Source of the DNA: Camellia lanceoleosa
Taxonomy: Eukaryota > Streptophyta > Magnoliopsida > Ericales > Theaceae
Reading direction: 5' to 3'
Length of the DNA: 64,000 bases
Assembly: GCA_025200525.1 (NCBI GenBank)
Contig: CM045763.1
Span: 64,491,018-64,555,017 of the forward strand
The position numbers were made by a program, and so were the translations under genes. The notes beneath the pieces were generated by a model. That model was given only the letters and a program-made list of their open reading frames with translations. It searched no databases and had not been told where the DNA came from. Positions 1 through 11,178 of the stretch are shown piece after piece (position 1 is the first letter of the stretch; each line of letters begins with the position of its first letter).

Positions 1-442
1 GTGTTTCTGCCAAGTCCATTTAAATTTAATTTGAATTTTTGAATTTCTGTATAGGTCCTCACTTAATTAAAAATTATACTGTTCAATCTTTAAAAAAATT
101 TAAGCTCGACTCAAGTTGCTTGGGTTGAGCCCACCTAAATTTGCAATTCTAGAAAGAGAGGTTGAAAGTTACATAATTAAATTTGTGACAAATTAAAAAA
201 TGATAAATAAATTATGATACTTAAATTATAAAATTCAATTTTCTTTATTTCATAATTTGTATACAAAAATTTAATTATTTATATTAATTTATATAAAAAT
301 ATATTATTAATTTTTTTTTACATGCCATGCCTAACACGGCTTACCATTAATATGCTGATGTTTGAATAGTGAGGAGGCTTGATAGGGCCAAGTTTAAGGG
401 GACATTCACATTCACATTCACATTTGAAAAAATATTTATTTC
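1..442. other. AT-rich intergenic sequence, no gene
   Basis: No reading frame or repeat border is convincing here. A short run of repeated cattca units lies at about 406-424. The sequence leads into the LTR-like remnant that follows. Confidence 0.5.
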
Positions 443-658
443 TTGAGTGCAATTGTAGACGGTAATATATATTGCGATTCCGGATTTTATCCCTTGTTGT
501 ACAGTGATCTGGACTTGATTCCGTGGATGTTAGCAGTTGTTTATATCTTGTTTACATCCTTTTGTATTTTGTATTGGAGTTATAGGATGTATTGGGCAGG
601 TTTGAAACAGGTTGGTTGTGTTTTGAAATCTAGAGTTGATGACCAGATTTTGGCCTTT

Positions 659-914
659 ACGCTCGAGCGGGCCCTTTGTTGTTGCTTCTTCGCTCGAGCG
701 GGAGTTTTGACGCTCGAGCGTGATTTTCCATCTCCCAGTACTTTTGTCTGCAGGTCTTCAGACGCTCGAGCGGGAGTTTTGACGCTCGAGCGTGAACCTT
801 TGTTTTCGTTCCTCTACTCGAGCGAGAACCATGTCTGTAAAACTCCTGGATGTGTGCAATCTACGCTCGAGCGGCGCTTTTGAAGCTCGGCGAGCGGGGT
901 TTCACGCCGAGCGG
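659..914. repeat. cluster of CTCGAG-centred palindromes
   Basis: At least six close copies of the palindrome CGCTCGAGCG, and degenerate forms such as GCTCGGCGAGCG, are spaced about 20-50 bp apart. Adjacent copies alternate in the following base context (cgggag versus cgtgat). The same motif cluster recurs at 7787-8012. Confidence 0.75.
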
Positions 915-1833
915 CGACCGTATATCACTTCGGGATTTCACTTTTTGGATCACTTTTTCAACACTCTTTCTCTCTCTTACTTTCCCAAACACAGATTTGA
1001 GAGCTCCTCTCTCTAAAACCTTACATTCTCTCTAGGAATTGATCTAGTAGGAGTAGTTTCCTCGTCTTGGGCCTTTGTAAAAGTTGTAGGGATCGTCAAG
1101 GGCTTTATTTTGATCCGAAAGTTTCTTGGTTTGGAGCATCTTCAATTTCTTCATCATCTTCCTTTGAGTTCTGAATTTGAGGTAGGGATTCTTACTCATT
1201 CTTATGTGTTTTAACCTAAATATTGAGCTATTTGTATAGATGGTATGAGTTGAGAAATTTTGAGACTTAGGGTTTCAAAATGAATAAAGGGGGTTTTTGT
1301 TATTTTTGATTCTTGAATATGTATTTGGGTCTCAAAATGATGGTATTGTTGAAGAGTTGTTGATATTTGAACCTTTGGATTAATATTGAGAAATGGAGGA
1401 GAAAGCCCTAATTTGTGCATAAATTAATTGGTATAATTAATTTGGGAAAATCATGAGAATATGAAATTGAGTTGAATATATTGAAATTGGCTCTGTATGA
1501 GATGGAATAATGAAGTTGGATTTATTAATCGCTCACTTTTAAAATTGTTGATATTTATCAGTTGAACGTAATTATTATCTGTTTAGAAATAATTGCTTTG
1601 GGCTATCGGTGGAGGATAGTTTTGATTGTTGTAGACAATGCATGATGATTAGGCAAACTAAAACTAATCAGTTGAGTATGCCATTGAATATGGCGGTTGA
1701 TATAATACATGAATTTTATGTATTGGTTTGGTTAGGTATATGATATGTGTTTATATACATTGTGTTGTGTGGGAGGAGATAGGGGATGTACTTTACGGTT
1801 TAGGGGAAGATGGGGGATGGACCTCTAAACCGG

Positions 1834-1986
1834 ATTTTGTTTGACATTAATACAGCACTAAAATGTGTATCATATGTGGAATATGGAAGTGTTTTGTTTG
1901 ACATTGATACAGCACTAAAATGTGTATCATATGTTGAATATGGAAGTGTTTTGTTTGACATTGATACAGCACTAAAATGTGTATCT
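1834..1986. repeat. 57-bp tandem repeat, about 2.7 copies
   Basis: Units start near 1834, 1891 and 1948. Each holds 'ttttgtttgacatt', 'acagcactaaaatgtgtatc' and 'gaatatggaagtg', and the copies differ by only a few bases. Because 57 is a multiple of three, a frame stays open through it. This looks like a by-product of the period and not a gene. Confidence 0.85.
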
Positions 1987-2660
1987 ATTATGAAGTATGA
2001 AATGATTAATTCGAGTTGTTACTTCAATTGAAATAGAAACGTTGTTGATATGGGATGTAATCTCACTTAAAGTATATGGTCAGGTTCTGAGCCAGAGTTG
2101 TGAATTGAGAAGTTGGTTAAGAGATGGAATAAAAACATGGACACATTGGTCATGAATTTGAAATGAAATATGAATTGACTTATGTGAACTAAACGTTTAT
2201 CAAATGCTGATATTTTAGTTATTGCCCATACTACGTTTAGCATATCTCTACTGGGCGTTGGCTCACCCTATATGGGACATCATTTTCAGGTACAGGTATC
2301 ATGCCACCTCCAAGGACGTAGCTTGGGAGGCTTAGTGGCTGGGACTACTTTTGTTGTTTTGTTGTATTATATGTATATCAAGTCAAGGGCTTCTTTTGTA
2401 TAGAGTTAGCACTCTGTTTTTATAACTAAGTGTTGACTTGGAATGTTGTAAACCCATAGAGCATTTACTTTTGTTGTCAACATGTAATACATTTTATAAT
2501 GATTACTCTGATGAAATGTACTTATGCTTTATGCTCCTATGTCTGAGCATGTTAAGAATGTATGATTGTTGGGTTTATTTTGAGGGAATTACAATGTCTC
2601 TTCTTTAACCTTCTTTATCCGCCCTCAAATGGCCAGCTCTTGTAAGCATGAAGTATTGTT

Positions 2661-3974
2661 ATAGGAAAATGTTAAAAATAGTTTTTAGGACTATTGTTAG
2701 TATTAGAAAATGTGTGAAAAGTGTATTGAGTGATTGTTTAGGGTTGGCTTTCTTAGTCTTTAGTAAAAATTTTTAAAAAAATTATACTTTTAGATTCTAA
2801 TCTTTAAAAAAGAAAATTGAAAAAGAATCTAGAAAGGATTTTAAAAAAAAGGCAAAAATAATTGTTTTTTTTTAAAATATTTTTTTAGTGAACTTTATAT
2901 ATATATAAACTTTTTAGATTATTCACCCAAAAAAAAATAAACATTTTAGATTTGTCTATACAAAACGAATGTGAAAAGTAAAAAACTTGACATAATTTTT
3001 AATTTTTTTTATTAAAGACAAAAAAAAAAAAAAAAAAAGAAGAAGAAGAAAACTTTCTTAGCTGTAAGCCAAACTCATTATCATGTGAAAAATATAGAGA
3101 ATATAAGGTTGCGTTTGGTTTAATTTTGAAATTGTGATTTTCTCTTTGAAGTTGTAATTTGAGTGTGGAATTGTGAATTGAGTTTTGAGAAGATAAAATT
3201 TGTTTGGATATGAGTTTTGAAAGGAATTTTTCAATTTTAAATTTTGAAAGGAGTGGATTGGGTTTACCTGGTCGTCCATCCGGACGTCTGGCCGGTTGAC
3301 TGGAACAATGCAAATTTTTTTTTGCAACCTGTTATTTGAAAAAAAAAATATTTGTTTTAGATATTTTTTAAATATAGAAATTATTTTTTAAAATTTTTTT
3401 TATAAAAATAATTTAACAATCCCATTACTAACTATTTTCAGAACTATATCATCAAAAAAGCTTTGAATTGAGTTTTGAGTTGTGTGTTTGTTTATGAGTT
3501 TTGAAATTAATTTTTGAATTGAGTTTTGAATAATTTTAAGTTATGTGTTTAATTATAAATTTTAAAAAGTGATATAAAATTTTTTCCTTTAAAACTACAC
3601 ACAGCTCAAATATTTTGATATTTTAATCTTCGTAGAACTGAACTAAGGTTGTTATTACCGGGACTCATTGTTGTATAAAGAGATTTTAAAACTTAAGCCA
3701 GCCGTATGTGGGCCGAATTGTCTGCTTTCCATGGGCTTGGTAAAGCTTTGTTAATGGACCCAATCAGAGTTTAGTATAGTAGTGGGTTGCTCAAAAACAA
3801 TTCTCTTAACAAAATTGAAGTTTCATTTGTTGAAGGACACCCATAAAAGCCCGAGTAAAGTGGTTTTTATTTAATTTTTTAAAAAATTTTAGTTTTCACT
3901 TTTCACGGCTCTGCCTTATCAGAGAGCTGAGTTTTAGGCAAGGTACACAAAAAAAAGAAAAAAGAAAAAAAGAG
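2661..3974. other. AT-rich intergenic sequence with degraded repeats
   Basis: No gene is supported. Poly-A and poly-T runs are frequent (for example about 3018-3050). Segments at about 3108-3245 and 3462-3580 share 'gagttttgaaattaattttgaatt'-like wording and may be decayed MITE copies, but I see no paired ends. Confidence 0.45.
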
Positions 3975-4741
3975 GGTAAATTACACTAATATACATTAAT
4001 TTTACTTTGATCTCTCATATTTTTTAATTATAATATTCAGTTTCTTATATTTTTGGTTAAGTTGTAGTGTGATCATTCTCTCAGTTTAGTATTAAATTTC
4101 ATAATGGAAATTATTTGGTGACCATTACATGAGGTTTTTTCATTTTATTTATTTTTATGAAGAATTGTAAATTTCTTATTGTTTCTATTAATTTTACATT
4201 TTTTACAATATCTTATTTCTTTATTATATTTTCTGAACTCATTACCACTGATCAGCCCTTCCCATAATAAGTTTAGAAAATACAATACAAAAAGAAAATT
4301 GTAAAAAAATAAAGAAGAAATAGAAAGGGAATAAAATTACATTTTTGCTCTAAAATGCCTCCCATGATAGTCACATGACAATTTCCATTAACTAATTTTA
4401 ACATCAAATTTGTTAGTGTATAGTTAGTGCATGAATAGTATAATGTTAGTGTAGTGCATAGCTTTAATATAGTTTTACAAAAAGCTGGTTCCTTTCGACC
4501 ACTTTTGGTTTGCTTTCATAATGTATATCTGTAATCCTTTCCTATATAAAGGAGCCCCTGAACATTGTTAGAGATATCAATATATACACAATTCACTCTC
4601 TCTCTTTCTCTATACATTATTCTAACAAAACTAATAGAGGGACAACATTACAATTTGAGCAAAAAAGCAAGAAATTAATGGTTACAATTAAAAATAAGAA
4701 ATCAAAGTCAGATTAGATATGAAATGCAAGTGTAATTTACC
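3975..4741. mobile_element. inverted-repeat element ('ggtaaattacac' ends), interrupted
   Basis: The left end reads ggtaaattacac and the right end gtgtaatttacc, an exact 12-bp inversion. Similarity continues inward, for example 'tttgatctctcatattttttaatt' on the left against the inverse of 'aattaaaaataagaaatcaaa' on the right. A solo LTR at 4411-4627 splits the right part. No coding sequence is present. Intron 11 of the kinase gene holds an element with the same kind of ends. I cannot assign the superfamily. Confidence 0.6.
4411..4627 (+). mobile_element. solo LTR, small (217 bp)
   Basis: It begins TGTTAGTG and ends TTCTAACA, an inverted terminal pair typical of LTRs. It holds a promoter-like 'cctatataaagg' near 4550 and a CT-rich stretch just before the end. 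Flanks are AAATT and AAACT, a 4-of-5 match for a 5-bp target duplication. No internal region or second LTR lies nearby, so recombination to a solo LTR is inferred. It sits inside the 3975-4741 inverted-repeat element. Confidence 0.65.
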
Positions 4742-5356
4742 AGTAAATGAATTGACTACTTTCTTCTCTTTTATTTCGTTTCTTAATAGTGGTTTAACAA
4801 AACTTTAACAAAGGCAACAACACCATTTCATTTGAGGCATCTTTGTCTAGTGCAGTTTATTGAGATTACTTGAGACTTTTTTTGTATTATGAAAATCTAT
4901 TTTACAGTGATTTGGTATAGTTGTTATTTATCATTTATGAGATAAAAAGAGTATAAATAAGGTTTAAAAAATTAATCATTGACGTTGCCCCTTATTTTAT
5001 TTTTTGTTTCAAATCAAATTAAATTTAGTCTTGTCCAATCAAGTAGAGTTAATTATATGATTGCTTCTCTTTTTATATATATATATATTTAATTTCATTT
5101 TCTCATAATAAGCTATGTACTTAGCTAAACAATTAAATTTATTCTCACATTTTATGTCAATTTAAATTTTCCATCCAACCTTCTTCTTCTTCCTCCTTTT
5201 TTTTTTTTTTTTTTCAAAGTTACCCAAAATAATCGTGAAAGCAAAATGGTTGATTGTTTGTCAAAAGATCATCAAATCCAAATCATCTGCTCTCAACCAA
5301 TCAGAGTCCTTTCAAGCATCTATCCAAAGGAGGTTGAATTATTGGTGAACATCTAA
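4742..5356. other. AT-rich intergenic sequence, no gene
   Basis: Nothing recognisable was seen apart from a poly-T run near 5198-5215 and a TA repeat near 5074-5090. Confidence 0.5.
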
Positions 5357-5359
5357 TAA

Positions 5360-5627
5360 GGCCAAGTTTGGGTAGTATGAAAAAAGCCAAAAAATTAAAA
5401 AGTTACTCAAAAAGTTAAAAAGTTAACACTATTCACTAAAAGTCAACAATTACGGCTGCACAACTCCCAATCTTAATTTTCCCATACAAATCAATTTTTA
5501 TAATTTTTTATTACACATTTTTTCATAAAAAGTCAAAAAATTAACCCAAACATCCATATTTTTTTCCTCAACTTTTTAGTCCAAAAAGGCAAAAAGTGCA
5601 CTTATTTTGGACACCCCAAACAACCCC
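5360..5627. mobile_element. Tourist-like MITE (PIF/Harbinger type)
   Basis: A 268-bp non-coding unit begins GGCCAAGTTTGGG and ends CCCCAAACAACCCC, ends that pair as imperfect terminal inverted repeats (11 of 17 positions). TAA flanks both sides (5357-5359 and 5628-5630), the 3-bp target duplication known for PIF/Harbinger MITEs. The interior is rich in 'aaaaagtt' and 'aaaagtcaa' words. Confidence 0.65.
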
Positions 5628-5630
5628 TAA

Positions 5631-6007
5631 ATGAAGCTGGTATAATAAATGAATGAAGCATATAATAAAGGAGGTTGATTAGATTTGAGACTTTTTTTAA
5701 TGTAATATCCTCATAAAGAAAATTTTTAGATTGGTAGATAATATGGGTTGAAGCCGGTATATCGTCCCTTAGTTATGTATATGCTACGAAAATTAATTTC
5801 AAGTTTTCTAATTTTTATCTTCTTTTGTGAGAATATATGCTATATTGCTACACCGGGGAATGAAATTTATTCAGCAAACTTTGTAATCATAAGCCAATTA
5901 AGCTCATTGTTCCTCATGCTCAACTTTGAAACAAAAAAATAAAAATGAACAAGTGATGACAAAATAAAGATTGAACTTTGTTCATTTTCCTCTTAAATAA
6001 GTTGTTT
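5631..6007. other. intergenic sequence, no gene
   Basis: An open frame at 5748-5942 is short, hydrophobic and AT-driven, and I do not regard it as a gene. Confidence 0.45.
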
Positions 6008-6747
6008 GGGCATCTCCAATGACAAATGTTATAATAGTATTTGTCATTATTATAATTTGACAATAAATAGTAGTAAATTGTCAAATTATAATAATGGTAT
6101 TCCAATAGTCACATGTCATTTTGGCAGATCTCAACTAACTTTTCTTCCAATTTATAGGTATTGTTTGGATATAGATTTTTTTGAGATTTTTTTATTATTT
6201 ATTTTTTTGTCTTTTGTGACCTTTTTTGAACTTTTTCTAAAAAAAATTAAATATTTACATTACACCCGACTAGACAATTATAAAAAAAATTTTAAAAAAT
6301 TGAAAATTTTGATTTTTTTTTTTTATATAATTCAACCCACCAAAAAAAAAAAAAAAAACATACGACTACAAAATTTTAAAAAAAAATTAACTACATTAAA
6401 ATTACATGGACCACTACATTACATTGCAAAATAAAAATTATATTTGAAAATAATAATAATAATTACTACATTGACAAATAAATGACATTGCAAAATTAAA
6501 AAAAGTATATTCTCCTGTAAATATTCATCATGAGGGAAGGGAACATAGTAATTTGGATTGCTGATATGTATGGATCACTTGGCGAAAATCTCATTTTTGC
6601 GCATTATGTAATACGCTTTCGTTTAAGTGTCCAAATGAGAAATGTCCGTAGTTATTATCAAATGTTTTTCCTTTTTGATCTCAAGTTCTTTCATTTTCTG
6701 TAAATGTTCTTCCTTTTTTATCTCAAGTTCTTTTATCTCCTGCATTG

Positions 6748-9105
6748 TGTAATAACCCTCACCACTGATCACTGACAACCCTACTGATTACTGCTAAACT
6801 GAGACTGAATATGATTAGTAATCGAATTGATTGAAATACTGAACTGACTAATTGAATATACTAGTTTAAATGCATATCTATTTGTTGACTGTTAAACTTA
6901 TCTGTCCATGTTTTATGTTTTAAATTGCGAATTGAAGACCTTATCGGCGGCCGAATTTGAAATCGATTGATGTTTTATGATCATTAGAATTTATGTAATT
7001 TTATGGTAAATGTATCGGAAAAGTGATTTGGTATGATTAAACTAGATTAATTTAAGCCAAATTGAAAGAGTTAGACTTATTTACCTTAGTGCCATCTAGT
7101 GGGCCACTTGTATTACACCTTGAGTTTTCTTTCATTCAACAAAACATTTCATCAGCCTATTTTTCTTGAGAGCAACCGACTAGAGAGAGTGAGTCTTGAG
7201 AGAAGACTGTTCATCTAGAGAATTGAGGCTTGAAAGACTTGAAGAAATTGTAGGAGATTTGCCTAATTGAACTTTTACACTTGTAATTGAAGATCTAGGT
7301 AAGGATTTCAAACCCTCTTTGATGTATTTGTGTATTGTCTTGCATGGTTCATGGAAGTTTGAGAGTTGAGCCTAGAATTGGTCCTAAAATGTTGAATTGT
7401 AGCATATATCATGCATGCATGTCTTCATTGTTGCATTTTGAGGTTGATTACATGGAATTTGATATATGCATGTTCATATTATTGTTAGAGTCCATGTTTT
7501 CATATTGTTTTTGGAAGTTGAGGCTCATTAGAGCTTGTAATTGAAGCCTTGAATTGGTTAAATTCTTGCATGTTTGCATGTTCTTCATATTCATGAAATT
7601 TAGTTTCAAATTGGGCTCAATTGATCTTCCTTTAGGGCTTTGATGTTATATTTGAGCTTTGAATCATATTAAACTATGAGCTTTGGAATGTTTTCTGAAA
7701 AGTTGGCCCAAAAGGTTTGGTTTTGTTGCATCTAAAGTTGAATTTGAGTTTGAGGTTCAAATCTGGGAAGTCCAGATTTTGAACTCACGCTCGAGTGGGG
7801 TGACTGGCGCTCGAGCGTGAAAATCGTGCTCCCAGCATTTTGTTGTGTTTTGCAGTCCGCTCGAGCGGGTGTCGAGCGCCCAATCGAGCGTGATTTTCAC
7901 ACATCCAGTACTTTTGGCATGTTTTACAGTCCACTCGAGCGTAGTAAATCGCGCTCGAGCGGAGTATTTTGTTTGCTTTTACGCTCAAGTGGGGTAAACT
8001 GCGCTCGAGCGGATCCCCTGTTTTCTGAAAATTCTGAAAATGCTTTTAAAGTGCATCTTTGCATCTTCTTTCCATCCTAGGCATTCATAGGGCATGTTTA
8101 AGGCATCTTAAAGAAAATATAGATGTAGAACCGCACCGAGTCTAAGTAGGGACTAAGTCTTTGATTTCCGAATGTGAACTTAGTGTGTGTTCGTTCTATC
8201 ACTGTATAGGGTTGGCCTTCGGAGACGCGCTCTAGTTGCTTATAGCCCAGAACTCTGTGAGTAACAATTGTGTAAAGATATGTTTAAATGTGACTGTTTA
8301 AACTGTACTGTTTTTGAACTGATACTGTTTACTAATTGAATGTTTGTCCTCTATTCTAAACTGTATTGTGGCATCCATAGCAATCATTCATCTTTATTCG
8401 CTACTTATTACAGAGATCTCGCGGTTCCTATCTTGGAACTTACATTTCTTATTATGATGGCCATCATTGATTGTTCGGTCTTTTAAGACCTACTGTTTAC
8501 TGTACTGCTATGCTAATGGATGTACCATATATGGCTGTTATGATTGAATGACTGAAATACTGAATCAATGAACTGTTTTCATTACTGTAAGGACATTCAT
8601 TCTAAACCTCTTTACGCATTATGTTATTCATTGGGTTTTAGCTCACAACTTATATATATATATGTAAGTGTACAGGCACCGGACCGTTGCTAGAAGCGTC
8701 GGGGTAAATTCCAGTTTTGTCAAGCTAGCCACTGTGCCTCACGGCGAGGTTCCGAGCCTGCCAAGCTATGGCTTAGGGGTGTTTTATTTCCCATGTCTAT
8801 CTCTGCATCTGTTTTGTAATAACTATTTAGACTGTTACTATACTGTTTTAATAGGGATTAAGTCCTTGTCTTGGATGATTGTAAATGTTGTACATACTGT
8901 TTTGCACTAATTGTATATATGTATGAAAAGTCTTTTTGCATTCAGACTATCACAGCTTATTGGACATTGTTTAAAAGTACTGTTTTGGCTTCCGCCAGCC
9001 CCTATACTTTTTTTTACTGTTTTACTGTTAAGCAGGCCTTCGGTAATCTCGGATTACTGGCCGGTTACGGTGCTAAACCCATAGAGGCGGGTTTGGGTCG
9101 TGACA
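6748..9105 (+). mobile_element. solo LTR, 2.36 kb, with perfect 5-bp target duplication
   Basis: It starts TGTAATAACCC and ends GGTCGTGACA. The 5 bp before it (6743-6747) and after it (9106-9110) are both CATTG, an exact target duplication. It interrupts the coiled-coil part of the NAM-associated pseudogene, whose reading resumes on the other side. It holds a CTCGAG palindrome cluster, a leader-like 'gatctaggtaagg' (about 7290) and a distal 'gggttttagctcaca' segment. Size and layout resemble chromovirus (Tekay/Del-like) LTRs, which is inference. Open frames inside (7335-7544, 7817-8080, 8668-8910) are not genes. Confidence 0.9.
7787..8012. repeat. second cluster of CTCGAG-centred palindromes
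   Basis: About eight intact or degenerate copies of CGCTCGAGCG lie within 226 bp of the solo LTR. The spacer 'tgattttcacacatccagta' at about 7890 closely matches the spacer near 720-740, so the two clusters share descent. Confidence 0.75.
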
Positions 9106-9398
9106 CATTGCTCGAGCCCTTTTTTGTTCTCTTTCTATTTTTTTCATTTCTTTCTCAGCAAGGTGTTGGCTAAATGTCTCCAACAAATTGTTAAATTTTT
9201 GGACTTCAACTTTAACAGCTTGACTTTTTTGAAGCAATTATTTTGCAGATTTCTTACCCATAGGCCTTTTACCTCTTGCAGAGACACTACCCTCACTAAC
9301 TGGATTATTACCAACACTTGGACTGTTATTGTCTTCAAGAGAAACGTAATTATACATAGGAGATTCAGGGCTGAATCAGAGAAAAATGATATATGTAT

Positions 9399-10674
9399 TG
9401 TGCGGGGAAATCCTACATCGGTCTGTGAGGGACTACTTTCCCACCTTATAAGCTGGCTGGCTCCTCTTACCTTGCATAGGCCTTTTCCCCTAGTGGGGGA
9501 GGAACAAAACCGTGCAGTCGGAATGCCAAAGCGGACAATATGTGCAAGGCACGGGGACCGGTGGCTTTATTTGGCGCCGTCTGTGGGAACTCCCTCCGGG
9601 GTGACCGGAGCCAGCGCGGCTGGGGGCTAATGTGCGGGGAAATCCCATATCGGTCTGTGACCGGTCCCCGTGCCTTGCACATATTGTCCGCTTTGGCATT
9701 CTGACCGCACGGTTTTGTTCCTCCCCCACTGGAGGAAAAGGCCTATGCAAGGTAAAAGGAGCCAGCCTGCTTATAAGGTGGAAAAGTAGTCCCTCACAGA
9801 CCGATGTGGGATTTCTCCGCACATTAGCCCCCAGCCGCGCTGGCTCCGGTCACCCTAGAGGGAGTTCCCACAGACGGCGCCAAATAAAGCCACTGGTCCC
9901 CGTGCCTTGCACATATTGTCTGCTTTGGCATTCTGACCGCACGGTTTTGTTTCTCCCCCACCGAGGGAAAAGGCCTATGCAAGGTAAGAGGAGCCAGCAT
10001 ACTTATAAGGTGGAAAAGTAGTCCCTCACAGACCGATAATAAAGCCACCGGTCCCCGTGCCTTGCACATATTGTCTGTTTTGGCATTCCGACTGCACGGT
10101 TTTGTTCCTCTCCCACTGGGGGAAAAGGCCTATGCAAGGTAAGAGGAGCCAGCCTGCTTATAAGGTGGGAAAGTAATCCCTCACAGACCGATGTGGGATT
10201 TCCCCGCATATTAGCCCCCAGCCGCGCTGGCTCCGGTCACCCCGGAAGGAGTTCCCACAGACGACGCCAAATAAAGCCACCGGTCCCCGTGCCTTGCACA
10301 TATTGTCCGCTTTGGCATTCCGACCGCACGGTTTTGTTCCTCCCCCACTGGGGGAAAAGGCCTATGCAAGGTAAGAGAAGCCAGCTTGCTTATAAGGTGG
10401 GAAAGTAGTCCCTCACAGACCGATGTGGGATTTCCCTGCACATTAGCCCCCAGCCGCGCTGGCTTCGGTCACCCCGGAGGGAGTTCCCACAGACGGCGCC
10501 AAATAAAGCCACCGGTCTCCGTGCCTTGCACATATTGTCCGCTTTGGCATTCCGACCGCACGGTTTTGTTCCTCCCCCACTGGGGGAAAAGGCCTATGTA
10601 AGGTAAGAGGAGCCAGCCTGTTTATAAGGTGGGAAAGTAGTCCCTCACAGACCGATGTGGGATTTCCCCGCACA
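9399..10674. mobile_element. array of miniature LTR elements (TRIM-like) with an orientation switch
   Basis: The array begins TGTGCGGGGAAATCC and ends with its inverse, GGATTTCCCCGCACA-like. An LTR-like unit of about 165-175 bp alternates with an internal spacer of about 60 bp. The spacer holds TTTGGCGCCGTCTGTGGGAA (primer-binding-site-like) and GGCTGGGGGCTAA (purine-rich) and has no coding capacity. Unit 1 (9399-9630) is on the + strand and is followed by the first 30 bp of a second + LTR (9631-9660). From 9661 all units are inverted: LTRs at about 9661-9823, 9885-10037 (truncated), 10038-10207, 10273-10442 and 10504-10674, with spacers between most of them. Flanks are TGTAT and TATAT (4 of 5). 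Many mirrored open frames on both strands are translations of this repeat, not genes. Confidence 0.8.
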
Positions 10675-11178
10675 TATATCATCGACTTTATTTTGTTCGC
10701 AGGAGCTACATCTTGCCACCTGATATTGTTTTGCAACACTTGTCAACAATGTTCAAAAGCAAATTTTTTTTTTTTTCATTTTGATGGTCTAAAAGTTTTG
10801 CTTGAAGCATCTATATGAATAAAATATTAAATAAATTAATTAGTTAATTTTTATACGACAAGGAATAAAAAGACTAACATAATAAATGAAGATAAAATCT
10901 TACTATATTAACTTGAGATATCTCACTTAGGTGTAGATTTTCGACTTGTGCTAAACATCCACAAAATTTGTTGGAATATTTCATGATTATATCTCATCAA
11001 GATTGGATAGACACTTGTATTCTTGATTGATCATTATGAAATGAGCAATAATTTTCATAATTTCTCCATCAAAAGTAAGCATAAGATTGCGAATTGCCAA
11101 CAATTGGTTCTTTAGAAATGTGACACCAAGCTTCACAAATTGCCACATCTTCCTGTTTGTTTTTGATGAACCTTCCAT

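Larger units (their letters stand above)
443..2660 (+). mobile_element. LTR-like remnant of a Ty3/gypsy-type element
   Basis: The stretch shows a layout also seen in the solo LTR at 6748-9105: a cluster of palindromic GCTCGAGCG motifs (659-914), a pyrimidine-rich stretch (about 965-1035), a 'gaggtaggga' leader-like segment (about 1178) and a downstream 'ggctcaccc' to 'caggtacagg' segment (about 2260-2300). I could not find TG and CA ends with a target duplication, so borders are approximate. Open frames inside (for example 443-883) read through the CTCGAG repeats, resemble no known protein and are not called as genes. Confidence 0.4.
6575..11178 (-). pseudogene. NAM-associated-domain (trihelix/'GST T3-like') pseudogene, interrupted
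   Basis: Read on the minus strand in pieces. Part 1 (11178 to about 10675) holds NKFCGCLAQVENLH and then FEHC-stop-QVLQNNIRWQD, the hallmark of the PF14303-type NAM-associated domain with its conserved Trp codon changed to TGA. Part 2 (about 9340 to 9111) holds SVSARGKRPMGKKSAK, a basic motif typical of the family, then a Glu/Lys-rich coiled coil. Part 3 (6742 to 6575) continues the coiled coil as ELEIKKEEHLQKMKELEIKK and ends YYIMRKNEIFAK plus stop. Part 2 and part 3 are separated by a solo LTR, parts 1 and 2 by a miniature LTR array. Stops and frame shifts make it non-functional. Such proteins occur as host genes and as companions of PIF/Harbinger transposases; the surrounding terminal repeats favour the latter. 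Family assignment is from motif memory. Confidence 0.6.

Noticed and set aside
9399..10674. CRISPR-like or satellite array
   Set aside because: Units of 165-230 bp with LTR ends, a primer-site-like spacer and an orientation switch do not fit CRISPR repeats or a simple satellite; the host is a plant.
9467..10739. Many overlapping frames on both strands that share similar peptides
   Set aside because: They are translations of the repeated miniature LTR units and recur because the DNA repeats.
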